A DNA stretch of 64,000 nt from Hybos culiciformis (Eukaryota > Arthropoda > Insecta > Diptera > Hybotidae), in the NCBI GenBank assembly GCA_964007475.1, contig OZ023274.1, positions 34,517,491 through 34,581,490 on the forward strand. The letters are read 5' to 3'. Each line of letters opens with the position of its first letter. Positions within the stretch are counted from its first letter, which is position 1. Below are positions 52,527 to 64,000 of the stretch, in pieces. The position numbers were made by a program, and so were the translations under genes. The notes beneath the pieces were generated by a model that worked only from the letters and a program-made list of their open reading frames with translations, did no database searches and was not told where the DNA came from.

Positions 52527-55500
52527 ATACACCATACACACTTATAAATTTAATGTAATACTGTATTATATATTTTTTAGTTTCACCAAGTTTTACATAG
52601 ATTAGATTTTTAGAAGAAAAAACTCAATTTACAAAATATTTTTCCAACAGATCCTAGACTTATCTAAAATATTGTCAAGAGTATTAAATAAAAATTGATA
52701 TTATAATAAAACTTGTCAAAGAATATTTTCTAAACAGCAACTAATATAACGTATATTATTTATTAACTAATAAAACAGATATTCTCATTTAAATATTAAT
52801 CTAAAAAAAAAATCATTTCCTACAAATCTTTATTAAATTTTTAAATCGTATTTTAATCCTTAAATTAAAGTACCTTTAAAAAGGATATAAATTTTATCAT
52901 ACTTAATTTATTTTTTTTAAACAAATTTATTTCTAAAAGTTAAGCAAAAATGTAGCAAAATGTTGTCATTTATTATAATTTTAATGAAGTTGAATCGCAT
53001 ATCGTAAAATATTTTCTTGACATTTTTGCATATAAAACACAAACGATATACATATATATGTAAGTTCATGGATGGAATCCTTTAATATTTTTACTTCAAT
53101 TTGTTCATATTTAGATATAAAAGAAGTAATAAGAGTAAATTAAAATTTCAAGGATTCTATAGTTTATGGATAAAGTTTTATAAATAAACTGTGTTTCTGT
53201 TTATATACATTTTTTTTTTTATAAAGGAAGGAAAAGGTCTAATAATATTTATGATGAATTCTGTGACTGATCCATGCACGTTCAATTTATTAAAAACATA
53301 GAGACAACATAGGTAAGGATAAAATATTAGTTTTTTTTTTTAATTCCTACTTTAAATTAGTGTACTAAGTTATACTCACATTCTAGATTCGTATGAATTA
53401 AAGAGAAAAATTTAAAATGTAGTTATAAAATACAAAGATTTAAGTTTTAATACACTTATCTGATTGATTTGAGAGAACTTTACATAAACTTAAGCTTACT
53501 CCCAAAATGAATGAAGCGATCGAAAAATGATTAAACTTAAATATATAATTTTTATTTTCAACTGAGCTACCCTTATGTAATTATATATACATAATATTAT
53601 AGATGTTACATACTCATAAAAGTCCTGAGGGTTAAAGTAATTTGGTAAAAAATTTATATATTTTCGCTGAATTGAGAAAAGCAACATAATCATAATGTTT
53701 TTTTGTTCATTTATTTGTAAGCTTCCACAAAAAAAGAATTATTGTAGATTAAATTGAAAAAAAATATATTTAAATGTTTATAATTACTCGAAATATTTTA
53801 ATTTCGGAAACATTTTACATATTTCAGGAAACTTTAGGTGACTTGATATTATTGATAAACTCATAAAATTATATGTACAACAATTTAAAGACTATAAATG
53901 GTAAGTAATAAGATTATGAGTTTATTCCTTCTGTGAATAACAACACAATGCTATTTTTTTAGTTCCTTAATAATGCTTAAACAAGGAGATACGTCAACTA
54001 GAAATTTTGGATCGAGAAATTAGAGCGATATTAAAAAAATTATAGCGATATAAAAAAAAGATAGATATTATGAAGTAAAAATTATAGAATGATAAAATTT
54101 TGTATAAAATCCAGTTAAATTTATTAACTCATGACTTTGAGTTTGATAAAAACAGAAATGGATAAAAATAAAAGTTCAAAAGTCAGAACTGGTTAAGAAT
54201 AATAAAATAAAATGTTTTGCAAAATTTGTTTCATTTTTTCTTTTTTTCTAAAGTTAAATTTTTTTACATATCATGTATGTATATTATGTTTTTAGCCTTT
54301 ATTAAAACAAAGAATTTAAGAAAAAAAATATTTTAGAATGTGCAATAAATTTATGATAAAATTTATGTACCTGATGTTTTACTAAGTATAATGCTTGATG
54401 CTTTTCTTGATTTATGTATTTTGGAAAAAAAAAAAATTCTAACTTTTTAAACATATTTATATATATTAGATATTGTATGATGTATGTGAAATGAGTACGT
54501 TATAATCACTGGAAATGCTCATGAATTCATAATCATATTGTTAATAAATATGACATATAATTTAAAAAAAAAAAAAGTAAAAATGATATTCAAAACAATT
54601 CATTTTCATTTATTTAAAAAATAAAAAAAAAAATAAAAATATTACACCGTAGCATATAATTTTATATTCATTTGAATTTCCCGTCATAAATATTTTTAGA
54701 TATGGAAAAAAAAAAACAAAAAATTATTACGTGTTAAAAATTGAAAGTATTAAAGCTTTGAAGCAAACATACTAAAAAACCATGTTAGGTGACACGTATA
54801 TATAGTATGTACAATCACGCAACTCACACTTAAGTTAAATTGCTGCAATTTAACAAGTGTAAAGGGTATTTATGGTAGCATTTTAACGTAAACTCAGAAC
54901 TTATTTATGGCTTACTTGCTTTTACAACCGATCTGAATCTGAGAACTAATTTAAAAATTGTAACAGACATTGATTTAAAATCATTGATTATGAAAATAAA
55001 GACTAGCATATCTCAACACATTTGTATTTTTTAAATTAATTTAAAAAATTTTTTCCATTTAACATTTTAACATTTTTATGCTTTTTCTTTTTAAATAACA
55101 ACTTAAACATGAGTATAAAATAAAAAAAAAAAACGCGGGAATCCTTAAAGTTACCTAAATTATGTGTATAAAAAAAACGAACTACTCAAGGTTCTTCATT
55201 TGGTATCAAATTCAGAGTAATTTTTTTTCCTAAACTAAGCAAAAAAAAAAAAAAAAAGGAAAATTTTCATATTATTCATGCATAAAGTACAAACAATTTA
55301 AAAACATTTTTTTTTTTTTTAAGGAATATAACAAATGTGATGAAATCTGTTATTTCATCAAAGGACATCCATCATAAAAAATGTATATGTATATTTATAC
55401 ATTTTTTTTTGTTCATCAAAAATGGTTTCTTACTGCACTTTTTAGCAATTTTATATGTTAAAAAAAAAATAAAAAATAAAAAATAAAAATAATAATAATA

Positions 55501-58500
55501 TATTTTTTTATGCACTTTTTATGTTTTTATGTCCCTTTAAGGCTTTTAACTTTATGAATTGATTCTCCGTTGAATATTGCTCGTGGGTATGTTTATGTAT
55601 CACATTATTCATGTTGCTTTTTTTTTCTTCCTCATGTTTTGTTTTAGTTTTCAAACAAAATATAAAAATTTCATTTTTGCAACACACATTAAAATTTATT
55701 TTCTCTAAATTGATACTAAATATAATATTTTGTAAGATAATAATGAATTAATGTTAATGGTTCTGTACTTGAAGCGATCGTTTTGGTTCTATGTCTTAAA
55801 ATTCAGAAAATATTATTAAGAAGGTCTAGTGCAACCTTTTGTTTTAAACTTCTTTCAAAATATTTCTAATGAACACAAAATAACATAACAGCAAGCCCAA
55901 AATAGCATTGCATGGTTTTTTTGTTTTAATTAATACATAGTTAGAAATTTTCAGAATAACAAATATTATAATATTTTAATAAAATATTCGAAGTTTTAAA
56001 ACCTGTATAAATAATTTTTTTTTCATTTCCTTCGATGCGTTTTTTAGTTTCAGCAATTTTGTTTTTTTTGTGTCTTTCCTTGATATTTATTTCGAACTTT
56101 TTCGAGCCTTCTTTGTACTTCTGTTTCAATTGATTTTTCTTTTAGTTAGTAATGTCTATTAATTTTTTGTTTGCTATGGACAGCATCCAGGTTATTTATT
56201 CGACTTTGATCACCACCTAGAGATGTTTTCCTTGTAAAGTAAAATCTAGGCTCGTAGCCTAAACACAATGGGGCTATCTAATTTAATTTAAAAGTGTTAC
56301 TGGGGCTTATATCCGGGCATTATGGTAAACGTAATAATGCCAAATTTCAGGTAAATCGGACGTCAGCAAGTACAAATCGCTAAACGGAAGGACAAAAGCA
56401 ATTTAATATAAAGTTTGTAAAAATATTTGAATATAAAAAAAATTTCGACAAAAAATATAAGAAAAATTGTTAAAAAAAATTATAAAAAAGTCCAAACAAA
56501 TCAATTGAACTCTCATATGACCAAATTTTTATCGGTCAAACTCTTTTTTTTTCTTTTTTTTTCTGACATAATATGTATGAAACATAATTGTTAAGGTAAA
56601 AATATTTCAATAATATTTTTTCAAAAAAAAAAAAAAAAATGACACAACTTCCTTTTAAAATTCAACTTCCTTTAAAATTGTTTTTAATTTTCTCTAATCA
56701 CTGAAAAAAAAAGAAAAAAAAAACAGAAGAAAAAAGATGTTTAATTTTTTCCCAGAGGAGAACATAAAAAATGTTCAGTGGTTACGGTTTTTCCGGTTTA
56801 TGTTTTTTCCTTCATTGTTCTTAGTTTTTCTTTCCATGAAAAAATAAATATATGAATTTTTATTTATTTTTTTTTTTTTTTTTAGTTTTTATTTTTTACT
56901 AAGCGATGGTTTGCATTTCTAAAGTCAGATTTATTAAATTATTTCTCCTTGTTTTTTTTTTTTTTTTTTATTTCTTGTTTTTCATCTTTTGTTTTATTTT
57001 TATAACACATATAAAGCTTTCTAAAAAAAAATAAATATTCTATTGAGCTAAAAAGCTGAAGAAAAACCTCAACAATTTTCGCAGACTGAAAATATTTTGA
57101 GGCTTTTCGGTTTTTTCATTATAAACATTATTGCTAATATTATTATTATTGTTATTCATTATTTCCTACATTTATATATAGTTAGTTTATAGAAAAGTTA
57201 AAATAGAATGTAGTTGCGAACATTTTTCCTATGATAATTATATAAACTTGGGAATTTTTTGGTGTAGTTTTTATTTTAATAATAAAAAGAAAACTTTGCG
57301 GACAAACTTTACTAGTGCTTGGTAGTAACCGAATGTTTATAAGCAACTACTGCGAATAAACTTCATTAGTTGTGATTTTGATGTTTCTGGCTAAAGTTGG
57401 AGAATATACTTCAGTGACTTTGTTATATAAGTAAATGCATTAAAGTTTCTGGAGTTCTCAATGGTACAAGAACCTCGTGGAAGAGCTAATAATGTTCTTG
57501 TTTCTACTGTTAAAACATAAAATATGAACAAATACATATTTTATATATATATATGTTTATGTATTTATGTATATGTATAAATTTAGTTATACATTGAATA
57601 ATAAAAATTAAGATCATCATTTTTAAATTTATGGAAATCGTGATCACATTAAACAGTCACAGTGATATACTTTGGAAACGCAAAAAAAAAAAAAAAAAAA
57701 CTAAATTATAAAAATACATTAAGGAATTTTAAGCTTTTTTCCATGATACTGAGTAATAAATAAGAGTTTTAAAATCTGAACAAGATGCTGAATTCTTTTT
57801 TTGTTTTTTTTTGTTATTTTTTTCGAGTAATATTATATTTAAATTTCCTTTTCTTACGTTGTGTCACATAATTTTTTGACTTGGAGACTCATTATAATTA
57901 TGACCTTACATCATAATAAACATTAACGCACGTACCGAACATTAAAAAGAAATTTAAATGAAAAGAAAAATTAAAGGAAATATAAAAAAAATTTGGGTTC
58001 AAGTAACACACAAAAATGCATATTGGCTATATTCAAAAGGATTTTAAATTTTTCTGTAGGATTTTAAATTTTTCTGAACGAATAGTGTTGACTAAACTAA
58101 AGAATGATTCGATCCCTTGGCAAATATCGATTCTATGGCTTTAACAACCCTTTAATTGAGCTTTAGAAATTTTATAACTGGAGTTACATAACTTTGAAAG
58201 TCTTTGCTTCAAAACTATTTTTTTTTTGTTAGATGGATATCACCGAAACTTTGTAATGATCTCGTCCTAGGTCTTTTATTGTATTTTTGTTGAAAAATTT
58301 CTCTCATGAACACAGTAATAAATAAGGATGTAACATTCATTATAAAAATGTAACTAATCATAATTATAAATGAAAATATACATTTAACTCAATAAATTAA
58401 AAATCAATTTACAATGTAATTTAAGAATAATCCGTAGAAGGTTCGTAACTTGTTTTTTATTTACTTTTATTTTTTATTTTTTCTAGTAAATAAAAAAACT

Positions 58501-59369
58501 TGTTACTAACCTTTTGTTAATAAATAAATAAAAAATAAATAATCACAAGTGTGAATTGTGTTATTTTTTGGTCAAAGATTGTGAATTCACAACTTTAGTA
58601 ACCAAAATGCTCTATATCGCTTCATATAGAGTAAAATTCCTCAGTAACTTTGTGGTTCCTTCAGGTCATTCGTCATTTCTTTATGAGACAAGATAAAAAA
58701 GTAAGTAAAATTTATTATGATTAATATAACATTGTGTACTTGAAAAAGCAAACGTAAAAAAATAATTAAATATATTTGCAAAAACAAAAAATAGAACTTA
58801 TAATAAAAATGTTTCCTCGAATGTTGTAACAGCAAAATACACAAGACTATTTTTTCTAAATAATCTTTAATTTTACGTTTTTAAAATAAATGAGCTGAAA
58901 AAATAACCTATTATATATATACAAAATACATATATAAGTAAATTCCAAGCAACTTATTAAAACAGAATTGGATTTATGAACAACAAAAAAGAAAAAACTT
59001 TAACGCAGCCAGAGATGATACATAAACTAGAGACACCCATTTAAAGTAAATAAGCATGTTTCCACTTTTAAAACATTGTCAATTAAAAATAACAGAATTA
59101 TACTTTGAATTAAGCTTGTTGACAGTATAGTGTAGTATCAAAAAAAAAGAAAATGAAAATAAATTTGTGCATTTCCTTTGCAAATAAAAAAATATCTTCT
59201 TTTTTTCAGGAAATATATTATATTGCGGAAATTCATTTCGTATCTGTATCTTGTAAATGTCAAATATCAAACCATAATGTTTAATCATTGATTCGACATT
59301 TACTTGCAAATATACATTCTTATGTAATCAGTAAATCACTATCTCAGTTCTTGAATCATTTTTAATAAG

Positions 59370-59413
59370 TTAAACAATAAAGTGACATCTCTTAAACAAT
59401 AAAGTGACATCTC
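59370..59413. repeat. 22-bp tandem duplication
   Basis: Two identical adjacent copies of a 22-base unit beginning TTAAACAATAAAGTGACAT, at 59370 and 59392. The perfect identity suggests a recent event. Confidence 0.9.
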
Positions 59414-59888
59414 TTGTAATACTTACAAGCTTTAATTTACATATGAATTTACGAAAAAAAACCATAGTTTTTTTTATTTTCTTTCGCAGACCACCTTAAA
59501 CCGTTCTATAATTTCGTCGTCTGATTCATTTAAATGTCAAATTAAATTGTTTAAATCCGTTCAAGAGAAAAATTAAGAATAAATTTTGACTATTTCACAG
59601 CAAATTAAGCTGAAATTAAATAATTGATTTTTCGCATGAATTATTGAAAATGAGGTGAGCACTCAAAAATTGTTTTGGTCAAAAATTAAGTGCCCTACAA
59701 AAAATTATTCTTTCAATGTCTATCCCATAAAAATTATTCTAAAATTATTACAGAGTAAAATTTTTAAATTCGGTTTGTAAGTATCGTTTCAATTTAATAA
59801 TGTGGATATGACTATTGCAAATATAAAACTTTTAAAATACCTTAAAAAAATAATTTGTTAGGATATGCGAAAGTTTTTTCGTTCGCGT

Positions 59889-59928
59889 TCGTCCACTTTG
59901 ATCTCATCAGTTTCTGATCAGTGGACGA
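59889..59928. repeat. Short hairpin-forming inverted repeat
   Basis: TTCGTCCACT at 59889-59898 pairs with AGTGGACGAA at 59919-59928. Inside, TGATC and the TGATCA near the right arm extend the symmetry. It could be a structured fragment of a decayed element; there is no T-run or other context to suggest a terminator or RNA gene. Confidence 0.6.
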
Positions 59929-60204
59929 AAAGCCAGATAAACCTCAACATAAAAACTCTTTTTCACACTTTACATTATTAATGTAATCTTAATATATAAG
60001 TTCAAAAATTGCATTCAAATATTATAGTAAAATTTCTTGTTAATTGTTTTGTTCAAAGGAACTAAAAATTCTACAAGTTTTTAATTGTATTAAACGCCAA
60101 TAATTTTTTAATCTTCCTATTCCCGTATGCTTTTCTTATGCAAGAAAAACGGCTTAGACTTATTACAAAAAAAAACAAACACAAACACTTAATTCAAGTG
60201 TACA

Positions 60205-60275
60205 AATCGTCCGAGGTGGGGACCGAACATGCCGTAATATAAAGGCAATAGCACTACACCATGACGGCGGATATA
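60205..60275 (-). mobile_element. tRNA-derived SINE head (degenerate)
   Basis: Read on the minus strand, TCCGCCGTCATGGTGTAGTG resembles the 5' end and A box of a tRNA (TGGTGTAGTG), and about 25 bases later GTTCGGTCCCCACCTCGG resembles the B box (GGTTCGANTCC). The two are in the right order and roughly the right spacing for a Pol III internal promoter. The sequence cannot fold as a functional tRNA: there is no clear anticodon arm, and the acceptor ends do not pair well. It is best read as the head of a tRNA-derived SINE. Downstream on that strand it runs into GTGTTTGTTTTTTTT. The neighbouring GC-richer bases 60290-60420 may belong to the same insertion. Confidence 0.65.
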
Positions 60276-60420
60276 GGTCAATATAGGAAGCAAAGGATAA
60301 GATAAATGTTATTTCAATCGCATTTCTTCGCTCTGATCTTATTAGTGGCATCGTACTCCATTTCCGGGTCGTGTATGGGAACTTGCCTGCAGAGGTATAC
60401 ATGACAGGCCATGTCTACAG

Positions 60421-62692
60421 CTCTTAAAAGTGATCATATGAAATCTAAATTTTTTCGTATACATGATTAGTATTAAAAATTTAATGGTGTGAATACCCCA
60501 TCACATGAGCAATAAAAAATTATACATATTATGTATAGACAATTATACAACAAGGATTAAGTTTTTGGAATCAATTAAAATTTAATTGATTTTTTAATGG
60601 ATTTGCAAAATTTTCTTAAGCTAATTACATGAAAATTTTACATCCCAAAAATTTTATGGTGCATTTTGGTTTAAAGTTTAATGCATAAAAACACTTTAAA
60701 AGTAAAATAAATGAATCCTTAAGATGAACATTTGTTACTTTAATCAAATGGAATAATTTAAATTAGTGGTCATAATGTAAAAATTTTAATAATTTTGTTA
60801 AATTTGCAAAAAAAAAAGAAAAAGGGTAACCATAGCATAAACATTTATTTGTACAAACCATAAAAATTATGTACGTACTTATTTATTTATTATTATTATG
60901 TTTGTTTTTTTTTTTAAATAGTATTCCTTGTTAGATAAGCTCTTATAAGATATTTTGAAAGCACAGTATTTTAATAATTTTTGTTTTATATTTTCAAGTA
61001 CAAAGCAGAACCTGAACTTACTAAGATTTCTACTTGACATAACCAATAATTTTTCGTAATATTGTCAAGAAGAGAAAGAAAATTGGAAAATTAGAAAATG
61101 GTTTAGAAATTTGTAAAAAACTATGAAAAAAAGATTGTTTGATGCAATTCTCATTTGATAATTAAACTATTGGTCATTTGGAAGACGTTATTTTCTTTGG
61201 ATTGAAATGGGAATCTTGATAGAAATGGGAAATTGTAGCGAAAATCAATTCATTTAATTAAAGACAGTCCTATTTTGTTTTTTTTTATTTTTCTGACCCA
61301 AGACTGCAGTTTACAAAAAAAGTACATTTTATTCTTTCGATGTCTACTTTATGTCGAAGTGCCTACACAATTTGCTTGAAACTTGAAAAATAATAAGTTT
61401 AAATAATAAAATTATATGAAATAAAAAGACTACAAAAATTTAATTATTGTTCTTATTACATTTCTTGGTAATTTTATAATTACCTTAATTAAAATAAGTT
61501 GAACAAGAAATCAAATATTGTTATTTCCTTTCTCTCAAAATACTTGACGTATATACTTGCAGTAATTACGAATTTTGTTAATCTAATAAGTTAAATAAAA
61601 AATGATTTATTAAATTCAAAAATTAGAATAACATAAATTCAATATTGTTTTTTTTAATAATATAAAAATAGTTTTAAAATAAAAACTAAAATTTAATACT
61701 TTATTTTATATAATTATAATGATTTGATGAAAATATTCACGAATATTTATGTATATAACTATTTTAGGTGAAAACTAGAAAAAATTTCAATTTTTTGTTT
61801 TATTTTTCATAAAAAATTAATGCATATATATTTATATACTGTTTATATATACACTAAAATAGGATAGAGTTTTTTTTATCAACCAAAACAAAAAAGAAGA
61901 AAACTTCAATTTTATCAAAAACAAAAAAAAAAGAAGAAAACTCCAAATAAGACAAAAAAAAAATCAAATATGAAAATCGTTTCAAACTATTTCACTGGAA
62001 ATCCTTCTAAAAAATCTTTTTTGTCTCTGTGACATTATTCAAAAATAATAAAAATGAAAGGTACCACAGAAAAAAAAATTTTCATTTTTTTTTTATTATT
62101 TTTTTTAAACCTGCATAGATAAAGCAATAAATTCCATAAAAAATTCCATGATTTATAGTAAAGGCTTTTTTTTTGGATAAAAATGACAAAAAAAAAAAAA
62201 GTTCAGGTCTTTTTCCGATTGGATATTGCACGTTTAAAGGTTTATTTTGGGGTGCATCATCTTACCTGAAGACACACAAAAAATAAATTTAAATAAATTT
62301 TAAGTGATTTCTTAGTTATAAAAAAGAACGTGTGTATGTTGAGCCTTATCTGCTTTAAAACTGTAATCAGAACTGTTCTTAGAACTGTGTTGGAGATTAA
62401 AATGGGGCTATTATATGACTTAACGCGTTAGGCGATAATAAAGAAAAAATAAATTTACCAAAAATTCTTGCAATTTGGCAACGTAGTCGTTCACTGTTTA
62501 AGTATCTAAACTATTTTTAATCTTAAAAAAGCACAAACACGTCTCAAAATAATGAATATGGCACTCCTGAATGACGGCTCTAAATCTGGATCTATCTGAG
62601 TACTAAAATAATTAATATTAATGCTATCATTTCTATTTTACCTGTGTGGTTCATTTTAAATTCACGTTTGTAATAATTTTTTACTTTTTAAC
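60421..62692. other. AT-rich non-coding stretch
   Basis: I see no gene, RNA or bounded repeat here, only A/T runs and short TATATA patches. Confidence 0.5.
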
Positions 62693-63549
62693 CAGAGAGT
62701 TGAACCGATATTTATTTCGGTTCGGTTTTGGTTTCGTTCCTCAAATTTTTTTGTGTTCCGGTTACGTTTCGGTTTAGTATTTTTTTTTTCGTTCCGGTTA
62801 CGGTTACGGTTTCGGTTACGGATACACTATTATTTTTTTAATTTTTTCTAAAAACTGACAAAAATGCAGTAGAATAACATAATCTAAAGAGACATAAAAT
62901 AAATTGCCTTTATGTCATCTCAGTATTTTCGGGGACGGATTCTTTGGCGTTTTCGTATGTTAAGTATACAAAATATATACATTACATTATTTTGTAATAT
63001 TTACAAATATGTAAAAGGGGGAGTTTGAAATAGTAATTTGTACCTCCAAAATTTTTCATGCAAAGTTTACTAATTTTAGGAAAAAATTCATTTTGTGTAT
63101 CTTACACACATGAAAACCCTAAAGAAAAACAAAATTATAGCGGCACAACAACTTTCTATTATGAATTCAGATACAAATATTAATTACAATATAAAGAACA
63201 AAAAGGACTTGAAATAAATTTATCTGGGACTTAATCTAAATTTAGTTAAGCTCAACACTATACAACACTATAATTACATATACGAACATTGCGGATTTTC
63301 ACTTTTCGGATTCTAAAATATATCAAAAATCTTTCTTGGATGTAAAAAAATGTCTAAATGTAAGCACAATTTTTTCTTTTGTAAAAAAAACTAAAAGAAC
63401 GAAAAAGAAACCGAAAAAAATTTCGTTCCGGTTTCAGTTACGGTTTTTCGTTTTTACTAAATTTCGGTTCGGTTACGGTTACGGTTTGGCATAAAATTTC
63501 GGTTTTTTCCGGTTTTCGGTTTTCGGTTCAGTTCCGGTTCAAGTCTCTG
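62693..63549. mobile_element. Non-autonomous hAT-type element with CGGTTACGGTT subterminal repeats, 857 bp
   Basis: The left terminal repeat CAGAGAGTTGAACCG and the right one read inward, CAGAGACTTGAACCG, match at 14 of 15 positions. A perfect 8-bp target duplication TTTTTAAC flanks the element (62685-62692 and 63550-63557). Both ends carry long clusters of TTCGGTT, GGTTACGGTT and GGTTTCGGTT motifs over about 130 bases. These are in the same orientation on the + strand rather than mirrored. The interior from about 62830 to 63400 is AT-rich and has no transposase. Clustered subterminal motifs usually serve as transposase-binding sites in hAT elements; that role here is inference. Confidence 0.92.
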
Positions 63550-64000
63550 TTTTTAACTCTAATAACGAAAAAAAAGGAGAATTTGTTGTTTTGATAAAGT
63601 TAATAAATTCATAATAAAAGGTAGAAATTTTATAAACATAACTACAACACTGTGTAATTTTATAGAGATATGAAATTTTAAATAAATAATAATAAAATTC
63701 AGGATATCCTGTCCAGCCTATTCTAGAGCATCGTCGTTATATTTTATATTTTATATGAATTTCATTTTATGAACATTTGCTTGATAAAACTATCGAAAAT
63801 ATTTATTGTAAAAATTTTTAAAGTTTTTATACAGTGTTTCTGTTTTTAGTTTTTATTTATTTATTTAAAAAAAAAAATCAAAAAAGATTTCTCATGACAT
63901 CATTGACAAAAGTTTTTTTATTTTTATAAGAATTGAGATTATTCTAACAAATTTATTTCGATTTGCAATGAAAATTCTAATGCAAGTTTAATATTACAGA
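63550..64000. other. AT-rich non-coding end of the window
   Basis: After the hAT target duplication I see only AT-rich sequence with short A and T runs, and no recognisable exon. Confidence 0.5.

Larger units (their letters stand above)
52527..60204. other. AT-rich non-coding stretch
   Basis: No gene is supported. One GC-richer patch at about 56180-56400 (GGCTCGTAGCCTAAACACAATGGGGC, GGTAAATCGGACGTCAGC) looks like a repeat fragment without visible ends. There are small tandem duplications near 58038-58077 (AGGATTTTAAATTTTTCTG twice) and 59370-59413. Confidence 0.5.

Noticed and set aside
60205..60275. Functional tRNA gene
   Set aside because: A- and B-box-like sequences exist, but acceptor and anticodon stems do not form convincingly, so a SINE-type derivative is more likely.

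Overview
The window reads as a strongly AT-rich animal (most likely insect) genome segment. It is almost entirely non-coding and full of A/T homopolymers and short microsatellites. The only gene I can name is on the + strand: the middle and 3' part of a Musashi-family RNA-binding protein. It resembles Rbp6/MSI1/2 rather than fly msi, because RRM2 has the [20 protein letters not shown] signature. The insect order cannot be fixed from this sequence.

Gene layout. Bases 1-20576 look like intron or upstream sequence. Three confident exons follow: 20577-20625 (end of the first half of RRM2), 34429-34511 (RNP1 and helix 2) and 34805-35000 (beta 4 plus an Ala/Tyr/Pro-rich linker). Their phases fit exactly (0/1, 1/0, 0/1), with introns of 13,803 and 293 bases. 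The N-terminus and RRM1 must lie upstream of the window. The canonical C-terminus was not found.

Main discovery candidate. Only 76 bases after the 34805-35000 exon, at 35077-35181, is a diverged second copy of the RNP1 exon (GFSYVTYQNDDVV...VDKVC against [17 protein letters not shown]). It has its own acceptor and a strong GTAAGT donor, no in-frame stop, and a length divisible by three with phase 1 at both ends. A further short open segment at 35569-35624 begins at a good acceptor, continues that frame and ends in a stop. Together they could form an alternative RRM2 half and alternative C-terminus of the Musashi-type protein.

Repeats. At 6939-8971 there is a compound locus: a 132-bp tandem duplication, a 15-monomer satellite of about 107 bp with a 7-monomer higher-order period (about 754 bp), and a 68-bp-arm inverted repeat overlapping the end of an unidentified minus-strand reading frame. 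Three non-autonomous hAT-type elements have 8-bp target duplications: 24697-25206, 52146-52526 and 62693-63549. Two further MITEs are flanked by TA (32080-32369) and TTA (37310-37754). There is a ~670-bp foldback element (14527-15197) and a tRNA-derived SINE head on the minus strand (60205-60275). The remaining sequence, including the extremely A-rich stretch 36000-41300, shows no gene that I can support.
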